A stretch of 64,000 nt of DNA, taken from positions 1,984,001 to 2,048,000 of the forward strand of contig JAGTWJ010000006.1 in the NCBI GenBank assembly GCA_020064725.1, given 5' to 3'. This document shows positions 10,770-22,648 of this stretch, piece after piece (within the stretch, counting starts at the first letter, position 1; each line of letters starts with the position of its first letter). The notes beneath the pieces are model-generated. The model had not been told where the DNA came from. It worked only from the letters and a program-made list of their open reading frames with translations, and did not search any database. Both the position numbers and the translations under genes were made by a program. This DNA is from Drechslerella dactyloides (lineage: Eukaryota; Ascomycota; Orbiliomycetes; Orbiliales; Orbiliaceae).

Positions 10770-12568
10770 TATAATACGACATAATGCACGTTAAATTGTA
10801 TACTAATGGTCCTGTTTGGTTTGTCATGGTCGCTGAAGTACTGGCGACGTATTTATGTTCTTATCTAGGCTACTACTAGCTGCATGGATTGATGCTGCAG
10901 CTAGAGCATGCCTAGATCTATCCTTTTGTAACTATATTTTGCTCGTTCCTTAGCGCATACCCTTTGTTCTGGACATCAGTTCTTCTATATATCGTTGTCA
11001 AAGTTTCACGGAGTATTTGTACATATAAACCGACTGACTAGCGGGCTCTCGATATCCGAACCGTGTCGTTCTGGGTCGCCCCTGTATTCAATCAGTTGAT
11101 GCGGGAGTGATATCGAACCACGATGGGATCGATGTCAAGCTCTAGACTTCCACCGTTAGACTTCTGCCAGCATTCATATATCTGCCCAGTGGGTGGTTAT
11201 CCATATTTTACGGCGATATCTTATCTGTGCTGCTTATGCTGATATGCACGCAGATAAGTCGTGGGACCTTGAGATGGTAAAGCTCCACCGCGGGAAATTA
11301 TAATTGAGCGTGCCATGCTTTTAAAGTCTTCAGATACCGGAACCAGACCGTGGTATTGATTCCAAGGAGCCCGAGATGGCGTGAGGACGCGAGATCTATA
11401 AGCCAGTGGAGGTATCGTAGATTTCTGAACTGTGGAGCCGACATCGCAGATATCAGATTACCGGCGACGCCAGCTAATCTAGCAGCCATTGCGCTAGGGC
11501 ATGTTCCAGTTATTATACTAAAGAATCACATTGACCAGAAGGATATGTTTGAAGTGCCCTGTTCACGAATTCACCCTGGGCCAAACCTTAATTAAGCGTC
11601 ATTAATATATATCGTGATTATACAATGCGACACGTGCGGCCCGGACACAAAGACACACTTCGAGCTCGGTTCCGCATGCACGGTTACTTATATATGCAGG
11701 CTTTAGCATCTCGATATCTAGGACCGGTGATATATTCCCCGGATCCCCTCGTGATCAACTGGCAGATTGGATTCGCCACACCAGTGCATGGTTACACGAA
11801 CGTTGGACTGGCCAATTGCAACTGCAGGATCAAAGTATCATACGAGAAACGGTCGATTCCTATCCAGCCGTGCACATCCCTTATTGCTAATTAATGCAGG
11901 TTCTATAGCTTTGCGGCCCAGGTCTCCCCTCCGGTTCGACACGATCAATTACAACATAGATTTTCGACTACACATACCACCTCCCCACCACTTATATACC
12001 CCGAAATGATAGCATAGAGGGGCTGCACGGAGGCATGGTCTTCCGCGTTTTGCAACAGGTCACAGTCATTTTCCAGCAGCCATTGGTCTACCGGTTGATA
12101 ATCGTCCACACGAAATACGAAGCCGCAGCGTTGGTTGGTCTGTGTGAAGGAGAAAATGAGTGACATGACGAGCAAGCTACTCATGCAATCGACCAAAGAC
12201 AGGGACCGACGCTGCTCAAAACGCTAACACTAGCTCGCAACCGTATAACTTTTCCAGCTCCTGCTGCTTTTCATGAATGCACCTTGCTGCCGTCAATTCC
12301 CTCCTGAACACCGATCATGGCGGGACAATGACACCACAATTTCTGTCCCGTGATGCGGACCAAACGTTATGCAGTGGCACTTTCTGCAGCGTTTCCGCAC
12401 CGTCCAGCTCAATATATGCAATAAGCAAGAAAGGTACGGTAAGTAAAGAATCGAATACAGGGAAAGACAAATTGCCACCATGATCACGTCTCCTCAAAAC
12501 GTCTCCAAAACTGCCAACTACCCCCTCGAGTATTCCTTCCGCAATCTGAGAGCTCAACAAGCGCGGAG
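10770..12568. other. Intergenic, no gene seen
   Basis: This 1.8 kb lies between two convergent genes and should hold both 3' flanks. Small frames such as 11350-11595 and 11625-12009 have no domain, no splice logic and unlikely composition. Confidence 0.6.
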
Positions 12569-13063
12569 TTAAGCTCTTGAGTAATTGTGCGACGCATCAT
12601 CCCCGTCGTCGATCAGGGCACTTTGCGCCTCGCCACGCATATCCCGGATGTTGAAGCTCTGGGTCCGCGCCACGGGCTTGAACGGCTGGCTAGTAACGCT
12701 GCCGCGTCGTCCGGCGGGAGCTTCCTCGGGCTCATTGGCGGTATTGTCGTCTTCCTGAGTGCCATCTTCAGCGCTCTTATTCTTGAACTCCTCGTGGTAT
12801 TTCTGGTAATTGTAAGTGCTGCGGCGATGCTCGCCGGGGTGCGAGTCGAGGTGGTATTGCGCGGTGTCCCACTCGGCGTCCGACGCAGCGTTGGGACCCG
12901 GCTGGTGGAAATGATCGGCCGGCTCGCGGTCGTCGTCTAGGGGCGCGGGGGCGGGCTCGGTGGTGTTCTCCTCGGTGTTATCATCATTGAGGAGAGAGTG
13001 GGTGGCCCGGGAGGCGGGCTTCTGGTAGGCGTAGTGCGCCTTGTCGTAGGTTGGTTCGGACAT
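12569..13063 (-). CDS. Small acidic hydrophilic protein, unrecognised
   Basis: A single-exon frame of 164 residues from the ATG at 13063; the -3 base is A, a good fungal start context. The frame extends upstream only through non-ATG codons, so this start is chosen. I do not recognise the family. The protein is very polar, without hydrophobic segments, and rich in Asp, Glu, Asn, His and Gln. The N-terminus has regularly spaced Tyr (residues 5-12) and a further Tyr/Lys cluster lies near the middle (about 92-100). Two basic-Ser motifs (Arg-Arg-Gly-Ser and Arg-Thr-Gln-Ser) in the last third look like kinase sites. It is probably intrinsically disordered. The even codon use, the clean stop and the good start context support a real gene; the function is unknown. 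Confidence 0.65.
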   Translation of the reverse strand: MSEPTYDKAHYAYQKPASRATHSLLNDDNTEENTTEPAPAPLDDDREPADHFHQPGPNAASDAEWDTAQYHLDSHPGEHRRSTYNYQKYHEEFKNKSAEDGTQEDDNTANEPEEAPAGRRGSVTSQPFKPVARTQSFNIRDMRGEAQSALIDDGDDASHNYSRA

Positions 13064-15309
13064 TTTGCAGCTTTCGTCGGTTGGATTGTTATATATAGGT
13101 GTAGACGGCGATGTCGATTTTCGGAATAGCCGCAAGCTTGTGAGTCAATGCGAGGCAGGTGGTAGAGCTGGGCGCTGGATCCGGAGGTGTCGAGCTGGCC
13201 TCGATGGATATTCCCGGCAATGTCGAGACCGGGTACGAGCGCTTCCGGGGGGCAAAGAGTATCTCTATCGACAGGACTGAACGATCTGGGATCCTGTCTC
13301 GAGCTCTCCGGTTGGACTGACTTTGACCGTCTTGCGGTACAGGATGTTGATGTGATTCTCTGCTCGTTTCGAAACGAGCGGGTGACCTTTGCTAGGGCGT
13401 CTGTTTTATGCCGGCTGGCGTGCAGGATTCGTCAGTCTCAGAGTGAAGCAGACCGAAGACGATGCCGGCTGACTGACTTACTGACAGCGCTAGGATTGCG
13501 CTTTGTGATAGCAGATGGGGCACGGGCTGCTGCCTGGCAGTGCAGAGACAAATAACAATTGATCGCGAGCCGAGTCGACTGATGCGACTTGATCTGATCG
13601 CGATTTGACTGTCGATGGGATTGTATCAATCCGAGCTCGCAACTTTTATAGTAGTATTCGCACTCCGGACTCGATCTTAGCGTCAGTCTGGGAGTAAGTC
13701 AAGCGGAGAACCTTGTCACCTAGCTCGCCCGCCTGTGTTTATATACGCAATCTCACAGTATTAGCCTCCTAGCACCACGCCATGGACCGATGCGGATATG
13801 CTGAATGGAGGGGGTGGGAGGCAAGAAGGGCGTACGTGTATGCAAATGTACTCGGCTCTTGGGTTGACGGGAGGTTAGCTGGAATCGATGCAATCAAGAC
13901 GGGGCTGGGCCGCGTGCAGTTGCTCTGTTACGCATCTCCGGCTGCCGTCGCTGAGATATCGCCGCATCAGACGATGTACAGTGCAGACGATAGCAAAACG
14001 TGCTCCTTTGATGGCTCGAGAGTGGTGTTCGCTGTCGGGCACGGAGGTTGCGACAGATCGAATTGGGAGCTTCCGACGTCATCCGTTAGACGCTGCAGCG
14101 CCGCCGAATTGGTGCAACGGCGCGCCGGCCACCGTCGCCTGCCCATCGCATGACGGCATCCCATTGCATCCACCATCCTCACGCCCTTGACGCGTTACGC
14201 CCCGCTGCTGAAGCTGAAACGCTCCCGAGTAAGTGCCACTGCGTCTCCTACGATCTTGTATCGATCGAGCATCTCATTGCCAGTACCTATATTAACTTTA
14301 TCTATATATACACACACAGCTTTGGCGAGCGAGGTACCTGGAACTGTTCTCGAAGGGCTTCTGTTCGACTCTGCTTCGCGATCCGTCTGGCGAGAAACAC
14401 TAGCCCTGCCAGAAGATTCCGGCTCCGTCATGCGAAGGGTTTCACGAACCCTGGCGACGGCCCTTTCATTTGCAGGGCCCTGCATCGGCATTGGCTTTCC
14501 CCAGATCCAATCGCCCAGAAATCGCACATCGGATCATGTTGCCCCGGCGTGCGTTAGCGGGATGCCGCCCCGGACCAGCTCTGCGGGCCCCAATCGGCTA
14601 CGTTTTGTCATCCACTCGGGCCGACCGAGCGCTGAGCAAGCCTGATTAATAATTGCCGGTCCTCGCATCGGCCGGACGGAATTCGTGGCATGGCCAAAGT
14701 CGTAGAATGAGCCGAGGCCCAATTCAATTGCGCCTATTTAGGAATTCATCATGATGATGCATGCATATTGAACGCCGCATTCTCCAATGACAACTGTCCC
14801 TCGATAACTACCCGGAACGCTCGGGCATGCAGTGACTATCGATATAAAACGCCTCTTACCAGGTCCCGAAATCTCACCTGCTTTACGCACTCACTTGCCC
14901 GCCGGATACCTGTCTCTGATACGGACGCGTCTGCCTGGCTGCACTGCAACCCGGCTGCCGTTTCAATCGCAATTCTCCGCTGGTCGGTCAGCCTAACTGT
15001 CGGCCTCTTTGGCACTTCGTGCCCTCGTAAAGATATATCGCCGCCCCCAGGGCACAGTAGCAGACAATTAGATCAGTTCCAAGATACCCGGGCTGTTGCC
15101 AATTGCAATCCGGTCTCTCGCCAACAGGATTCTCCCATTCGCTTGCCTGAATCCTGAGCCGTCTCACAAAATCTCCGATCGACATAGCCACGAAGTCCTC
15201 CGCCCGAAGAATAGGACAGCAGCCAGCGCACACGACCACGGCGCCCGAGATAGACACTGATTGTGAAGTCGTCCTCGACGGTCCTACGAGAGCTCACCTA
15301 AAGTCCGTC
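13064..15309. other. Divergent intergenic region, no gene seen
   Basis: 2.2 kb between the small acidic protein gene (minus) and the MDR oxidoreductase gene (plus); it must contain both promoters. Many short overlapping frames exist on both strands at 13.9-14.6 kb, typical of GC-balanced non-coding DNA. Confidence 0.6.
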
Positions 15310-18300
15310 ATGATGAAGGCACTCAGCATCGAGAAAGTCGATGGCAAACCGGGCCAGGTCTACTATCCGTAAGTCTGCGCATTGCATTGCAGCTGCTGTT
15401 CCACCCCGACACAGTTGTCCAGCACGTCAACGTCAACGTCGCGTGGCCGCACCCGCGCCGCCAAAGGAACTCCGAGCACGCGCACGTCCTCCGTACGCTA
15501 GTTAGCTCCGTCCTGGCGTGACTCGCGCCTCACAATCGCGATGTGCAATTGGCATTTGGTGGGCCGGCCGTCCTGAACCAGGGTCTGTCTGGTGTGGCAT
15601 ATGCATGCCGTACCCTTTTGGAGCGCGCTGCCGTCGAAAGAGCGCTCCTTTTGCGGACGTCCGCTGCTGCGCTGCTACCTACTTTCTAAACATAGCCACA
15701 GAAAAGGGAGGATGCATTGCGTCTTGCGCGCATCTCGGCTCGAACTAGCCAAAACCTCGCTAACGAGGCGTGTTTCTCATGCATGTTTTTTTCTTTCTTC
15801 TTCTCTCTCCTCCAGCTTGTCGGATTTCTTTCTATTTGCTGCCACAACGCCCTTGAAACAAACTGACAAGCCACTTTTCACCGCCAATGACAAAAGCCTC
15901 AAACAGGTAGACCTGCCAAAACCATCCGTCCAGTCCGGTGAAGTGCTGGTGAGAATCCTCGCTGCCGCATTGAACCACCGGGAGGTCTTCATCCGCCAAA
16001 GCCTCTACCCCGGCATCAGCTTTGAGACTCCGCTTGGCGCCGACGGCGTCGGCATCGTCGTCGAAACCAGCTCCCCGGACCTCGACAGGGCATGGAAAGG
16101 CAAACGGGTGGTCCTCACTCCCGGGCGCGGCTGGGAGAGCAGCGAGGACGGCCCTGAGGGCAAATACTCCATCGTAGGGGGCACGGTTGGGGTCTCGCAT
16201 GGTAAGCACATGGAATACCACCTTTCTCAGACCTTCATATATCGTCGCTGGCCAATCACAGGCCAGAGATGACCTTTCTGCCACGCGACTGGTCCGGAAG
16301 AGTGATCTTACGGAGATACTGCACACTCTCTTTCGACCTCATCCAGATAAGACGGCACACAATTCCCACGATCATTTGTCCCGTCCTCGGGAAGACACCC
16401 TGATTTGGAACAATAACCTGCCGTTAGCATGTTTGTGGTTATACGTGAATCTGTGTGAATGAATGAATGGATGAATCCTTTCCGTTAACGCATACGGCCT
16501 TCTCTCTCCTTAGGTACTTTCCAGGAATATGTGGCTCTGCCAGCCGCCGAGCTCGAAGAAGCTCCCGCCCACCTGAGCGTGCCCGAGGCCGCCGCTCTCC
16601 CACTGGCAGGCCTCACCGCCTGGCGGGCGACCTTCACGAAAGGCAAGGTCGCAGCGGGCCAGAACGTTCTGATCACGGGAATCGGCGGCGGAGTCGCTCT
16701 GTTCGCGCTACAATTCGCTGTGGCTGCCGGCGCTACAGTCTTCGTTACGTCTGGCTCAGAAGAGAAACTGACCAAAGCCAAGGCACTGGGTGCAGCCGAT
16801 GGAGTCATCTACAAGAAGGAGGATTGGTCGAAGCAGCTGAGGGGATTGCTGCCGAAGAGTCGACCGTGAGTTCCGAATTCCTTTTTTTTCTTTTCTGACT
16901 ACATCCCGCTCCTTCCTACTTGCTAGGTGCTAGGTGCTGCTGCTACATGCTAGCGAGCATAATTTTTTTTGATTTGTCTACCATCGAAACACTATCTTCC
17001 CGCTCTGCCGTGCTGCAGCGCTGGAACAGGAAGGGGGAGGCCTGTCCTTGTGATGTTCACATTTTATCCCCTCGCGAGCGAAACGACGATTTGGAAAAAG
17101 CTTGAAGGCAGCAGCCTGGCCTGCAGGTGCAGATGATACCGCTGCATCGACATGGGGCCAGCCTGCCTGCTTGGCCGATTGGGAACAATATCCTGTTGAG
17201 AGAAAAATTTCCCCGCACCGCATTGGCCCCCTCGCTGCTGGTTAAGCGCAGGGCTTGCATGAGAGAGGGATCCCCAAGGAAAACATGACACTCAGCGATG
17301 AGATGTGCTGCGATGAGATGCGATGCGATGCTCATCGCATGGCATGGGGAGCTCAAAGATCCACTTTTGACAGGGCTGCACTATTGGTTGTGGCTGCGTG
17401 CATATGCGTAATTCGTTCGTTCGTTTCAGCCGCTGATACATTATTGGTGTCCTTTGTGGGCCCGGGGGGTGTTTAGATATCTGGACGTGGTGATTGACGG
17501 CGCGGGTGCGGATATCGTCCTGCAGACCCATTCGCTGCTCAAGCTGGGTGGAGTCGTGGTTAGCTATGGGATGACGGTGAATCCCAAGGTTGTGTTCCCC
17601 ATGCAGGCGGTGCTGAAGAACATTGAGGTGAGTGCACGAGTTCCTTGCAAGGAAAAATATTCTGCTTTCTTTTTTCTACTTGCTTTCTCTTCCGTCTTGG
17701 GCGGGTGAAATTTTTACCCTCTTCTTGGTTATCGCGAAGAGGTGTGTCTGTCTGTAGACGGACGGGAAGAGGAGGAGCAGTCGGACCCACCGGGCTTGCT
17801 GGAGCAAGGGTATGGTCGGAATCTTTCTGGATTGCGATTCGAACGTTTCAAATTGCAGAGTTCTTGCCCCCCTTCTTGCTCCTCCCGCTTTGCTGCCTGG
17901 GAGCGCAGCTAGCTTAGTACAAGCTACCGAGCTAGCTAGAATCATAAATAATACGGAGTAGTACTCCGTAAGTGCGGTCTGATATGCATCACACTTGCAT
18001 TGTGGGATCTGTGCCGGGGCGGTGGGAAAGGTTGAAACCGGGTTCGCCGTTTTTACTTTTTCCCCAGCGATCATATGGCCCGTTTGCACGGCGCTTAAGA
18101 CCCCACTTTCTGGGCTCGGCGGGCCTATGGTGTCGACCGGCCTCCCTACACCTCAGATGCACGGCAGTTCGCTCCGTGCAAATTGCTATAGGTCCCCGTC
18201 CGGCCGTTGTTACATGATTAGCTGCTTGTTAGTTTGTTAAAAAGCTATGGCTTCTGCACATGCAATGCAGTATTGATTGATGGAAGCAGCTAGTCGGTGG

Positions 18301-18694
18301 GGCTAGTGGAGGTCCATAACGAAAGAGCAAGCCGTGCACTGGGGTCTGAACGTACGCCCTACGGTTCAACGAGCGAACTTGTGATATAAGTTTTCATTTA
18401 CGTTGGTTATCACGCGTGTTTGGGTGCGTGAGTGCATACATGCATTGCATATCATGCTAACTGGTTTCTTTCCTATCATTTTAATTTCAGCTGCGAGGAT
18501 CGACGATGGGCTCCCGCAAGGAGTTCGGGGCCATGGTGCACTTTGTCGCGACCAAGGGCGTCAAGCCCGTCGTCAGCATGGTCGTGCCCGGGATGGATCG
18601 CGCCGACGAGGTGTTCGAGACCATGCGTCGCGGGACGCAGTTCGGGAAGCTGGTCGTGCTGCTGGACGAGCGCGGGGACTCATCGAAGTTGTGA
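15310..18694 (+). CDS. MDR-superfamily NAD(P)H oxidoreductase (quinone oxidoreductase-like)
   Basis: Five exons: 15310-15368, 15897-16201, 16514-16865, 17477-17627 and 18491-18694, giving 356 residues; all junctions keep frame. The start is Met-Met-Lys-Ala-Leu; the second Met (15313) may be the real one. The N-terminal part is the GroES-like catalytic domain, with Ala-Ala-Leu-Asn-His-Arg-Glu and a Gly-Ala-Asp-Gly-Val-Gly motif. The middle is the Rossmann fold, with the nucleotide motif Gly-Ile-Gly-Gly-Gly-Val around 16680-16695. The structural-zinc Cys cluster of classical alcohol dehydrogenases is not seen, so a quinone- or enone-reductase-like member fits better than a true alcohol dehydrogenase. 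The substrate cannot be told. The introns are 528, 312, 611 and 863 nt, far above the roughly 60-110 nt usual for such fungi and unlike MIA40 nearby. In intron 1 the acceptor at 15895-15896 was chosen because it restores the family motif Val-Tyr-Tyr-Pro-Leu. Confidence 0.9.
17952..17970. repeat. Inverted repeat tacggagta-g-tactccgta in intron 4
   Basis: Two perfect 9-bp arms are separated by one base, inside the 863-nt intron 4 of the MDR gene. From memory, TACGGAGTA/TACTCCGTA arms recur in non-coding DNA of Eurotiomycete fungi; I cannot verify this here. No target-site duplication is evident. Confidence 0.6.
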
Positions 18695-18851
18695 GGCCGC
18701 TCGGGAGGGTACATGGCGGTACTTGTGGCAGGAAGAAGGAACGAATGAATGAACAAAAGCGGGAAATAACGTCTGGATCAGAGGGGGGGCTGCTATGACA
18801 TGATCGTGTCTGATGATCGAAACGTGGTGCCGAAGCGAAGAGAGACAACAA

Positions 18852-18867
18852 GACAGACAGACAGACA
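18852..18867 (+). repeat. (GACA)n microsatellite
   Basis: Four perfect GACA units follow the MDR gene, in its probable 3' flank. Confidence 0.8.
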
Positions 18868-21800
18868 GGCAGGTCGGTGAGGCGGGAAGTGAAGAGGGGA
18901 GGCTATCTTGTGAGCTCGATCGCAGACGGGACTGGGAATTGCAAAAGTTGGTGTACCATGCCATTATGCGTGCGGTATTAGCTGGCTTGCGTGACTTTGT
19001 GTGTATTCTTCAGCTGTACATGTCTGGTGCGCAGCTACAACTTCACGTACGAATTCAACATAGCTCTGTTTCTCGTGTGTGCGTACAATCCATAATTGCA
19101 TACATAGTATACATGGTATTCACGGATGTATGTACGTTCGCGCGTGCAGACGTCGCTCGCCTCCACCGCCGGCATTATCTTCGGCCGTTCGGAAGTTGAC
19201 GTCGACGGAATTACGTTAGCTTAGCCATACCGCTATAGCTATCGCGTACGTTATATGTATACAACGTTGGAGAAGCGGCGGAGTTACATGCACACATACG
19301 TCCACCGCCCGCGCGAAGTTCGAAGGCGAAACCTATATATAGGTAGGGGGTATGCATTGCATCTGCGACAATACAATAAAAAAAAAAATATAATATCACG
19401 ACCCGCAACGACCGCACGCACGCGGTATAGCGAGCGGAGCGATCTACGAGGTTGCTTATTATCTTTAGATCATTCGGATACCTGTCGGAGGCAAAGGCCG
19501 TTATACACTGAGTACATGTACGCACTACGACGTGACTGAAATATAAATCTAACACACGGCCGCCGCTGGGCACGCGTTAGTACTTATACTAGCTAAGCAC
19601 TGCACTTACTTAGCTATGGCACGGGAGTCGGTGTACCGGTCGTAGTCGATTAATTTGCTCAGGCTAGCTTGAACGGCATGTAGCCGCAAGGAGGTCATGT
19701 CAGGTCCGTCAGGTCACTTGTATGTCAATGTCTGCAATATGGAGGTGTGTGTGTGTCCGTATATAGCGTATGCATGTGTACAGTACTTGTATTCGTCGTG
19801 GTAATGCGGATGCGAGGGGCTGGGTGGGTGAGATGCTGTGTCCTCCTTGCTTGGGCGGAGTGTTCAAGATACACATGTGCACGCACCTAACTGCATTCAA
19901 ATAGCCTATACGACTGACCTGTATGTATACGCACGGTACGGTACACAGATACACCAATTCAGCCAATCTGTTAGACTATTCGAGCCAGACTAGACTGTAT
20001 TGGGCCCGTTGTTTAAGACAGCATGGACGCAAATGTACGAAAGTGAGTAAGAGCCACGCGCACGCGGGCCGACACGAACAAATTAATTAACACCAGCGAT
20101 CGATATTTGATTTCGAACTATTGCAAAGAAAATTTTCTTGTTGGGCATGTTTACGTGCATGCGGACCTGTGCGTAGACCGGTGCTGCGGCTGTGGACAGC
20201 TGGGTTTCGTACGTATTCGGACGGCCGCCGTGACCGCGACCTGGTAGACGTTACGCTGCCGACGAGTGAATGTGGTAATGGGATAGATTAAATTTTTCGA
20301 CCACCCGGTAATTAATTTATTCTTTTCTTTCTTCCTTTCTTTTTCTTATTTTCTCTCTGTTTCGAATCGTAAACGGTAGTATTCGGCGAGTATTCGCTGA
20401 CTACTGTTGGTGGTACCTCGTACTGCGAAATAATTAGCGGTCGATAGAGCTCTTGTTGTGGCGTCCAGTTGACGGCGTTTCGGGCAAGCAAGCAAGCACG
20501 CAAGCCAGGGAACACGGAAACCGGTCGAATCGTTCGCGTTGGCGAGGTTCTGCGAGCGGTCAGGAGGCACAGGGGGAGGATCCAGCCCACCAGCCATGGC
20601 CAGCACAGGTTAATTCGAGGAATACGGGGTATGTCCAGCGCTGCTAGTCTTTAGCAATGGCTACGGAGGTTAACACAAGATTGCTTGGGAGGACGTGGGT
20701 TTTTTTTCTTGTCAGGCATGCTTTCTTTTTCCCGGTTTGTTGGTTCCAGACCGGATTTTTTATTTGTGAGATACTATATTATTACATGCACCCATTACAT
20801 ACATACTGCCAGTGCGGACATGCATCCGTCAGGGTGTGTATATTCGACCCCGTCGGCTGGACCCATCGTGTGATAACTCTCTCGCATTGAGCACGAAAGG
20901 CGTTGCATCGGACACGGGAAACCCTGGCTGACGACCGCGCAGGCTGGTCGCAACAGGGTGCAGGGAGGTGCGAGGCGGTACGGTGCATGCAGGCCAAGAG
21001 ACCAATGGACAGGGTTGAATCAGAGGGGAAGTCACGGTTGTGTCCAAGCTTTTCTCGTTTGGTGCTTGCCGAGCGATGGGGGAGGGATAGCTTTGCTACT
21101 TTGAAGGGACGCTATGCTGTAGGAGCGGGCTGCTGGCTGCTGGCTTAGGCTCAGAATGATCAATGACTTAATCTATTCGCGATCGATGCAGATGCGAAGT
21201 TTGGACAGATGGACATGATGGCGTTATGTGAGGGTAGCATGCGGACGCCGTTTCTTTCTTTCCTTTTTCCTCTTGGTTTCCTTTTCTCTCCGCTGCGCAA
21301 ATTTTCATTCGTAAGAATTTAGAGAGGAGGCCCGAGAGCTCGAGCCCGAGTCGATCGGGTCCCAGCGAGGAGGCCGGGCAGAGACATCTCGGAATTCACT
21401 TGGGATCTTGAGTGGGGAGTGAGTCCCTGCTAGTTGGAAGCGCTATAGCGACGGACGGCTGGGAGCTGGTAGCGCTGGGCTCCAGGATGGCTGGATGGCG
21501 TCGTCCTCGGGACATTCTCAGCGACAGTGCATCCGCTATTATTGGTGCAGCGATCATCCAGACGAAGTCATAGCTTAGCTTTTAGTTCAGTTATTTGCTG
21601 AATTCTCAACTAGACTTTCGTATATCTGTCCCGCTGCTGTGGACGGTGTGTGAATGAGCTTGCTGCTGTGCCGGGATGTTACGTCTTTCCCGCCGCTGTG
21701 CCATGAGTGGAGTCCTCGAGTTTAAACTCTCGCTCGCTTACGAGCCAGCAGCAGGTGTGTTAATTAAGCAAGCAAGGCATGAATGGACGGAATCTGCACA

Positions 21801-22190
21801 TGGACAGCGACGCGCATCCCCACGCCGTGCTCTGCAGCTTGTGGAGCACGGGTACGAGAGTATACATTCTCATCGAGCGGGGATGGTTGTTCGTAGGATA
21901 GGACGCCGGTACCCGATCGATACATTTCCTGTTGGAGGTCCTATTGTCTCGTGCCCCGTGCCGCCTGAGGATCGGTGATATTTTTACCCTGCTGCTGCTG
22001 CTCTTTTTCCTCCGACGGCGAGGTTTAGGAGCTGTTTGCAGGGTTGTGGGGGTGAGAAATAACGTAAATAACGTAACCGGCTAACTGGATATCGGTATAA
22101 TAGGGCACGCCGACAATATTCCTGCAGCGGGGAACTGCAGAAGGTCTGTCGGCCGGTCTGTAAATATGCACAGGTGGCTGAGAAGAGCCT

Positions 22191-22208
22191 GCATTGCATT
22201 GCATTGCA
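22191..22208 (+). repeat. (GCATT)n microsatellite
   Basis: Three perfect GCATT units plus GCA, in the desert. Confidence 0.75.
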
Positions 22209-22623
22209 GATGGATGTAGGTACTGTACCTGTACCGAGACGCTGCTCGCTCGCGTCGCTCGCTCGTGCCTCTTCGCTTGTCATCTCGGTTCCTTTAAATG
22301 AATGAATGCATGCACTTGAATGGACAGGAATGTCGTAAGTCGAGCGAACCCAGGTCCACCCAGGCGCCGGGACTAGACCGGTCGGTGGGCATTTTGCGGC
22401 GCTCTAGCGTGGCTTCGGTGCCTGTCAATCAATCAATCGTGCTCCATCGTGATTTCACCCTTCATGCACGGCTGTAGCGTAGGCAGTCATTTTGCATGCA
22501 TCCAACTGGACGTGATGCGAATGGACGGATGGCCTGGCGCCTGGCTTCCTCAGCATCGAATCCCTCCCCTGGCCGTCCGCACTAGCATACCGGACACGGC
22601 ATGCGGACGATCTGGCGAGAGGG

Positions 22624-22648
22624 GACAGAGACAGAGACAGAGACAGAG
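22624..22648 (+). repeat. (GACAGA)n microsatellite
   Basis: About four 6-bp units of GACAGA in non-coding DNA. Confidence 0.85.
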
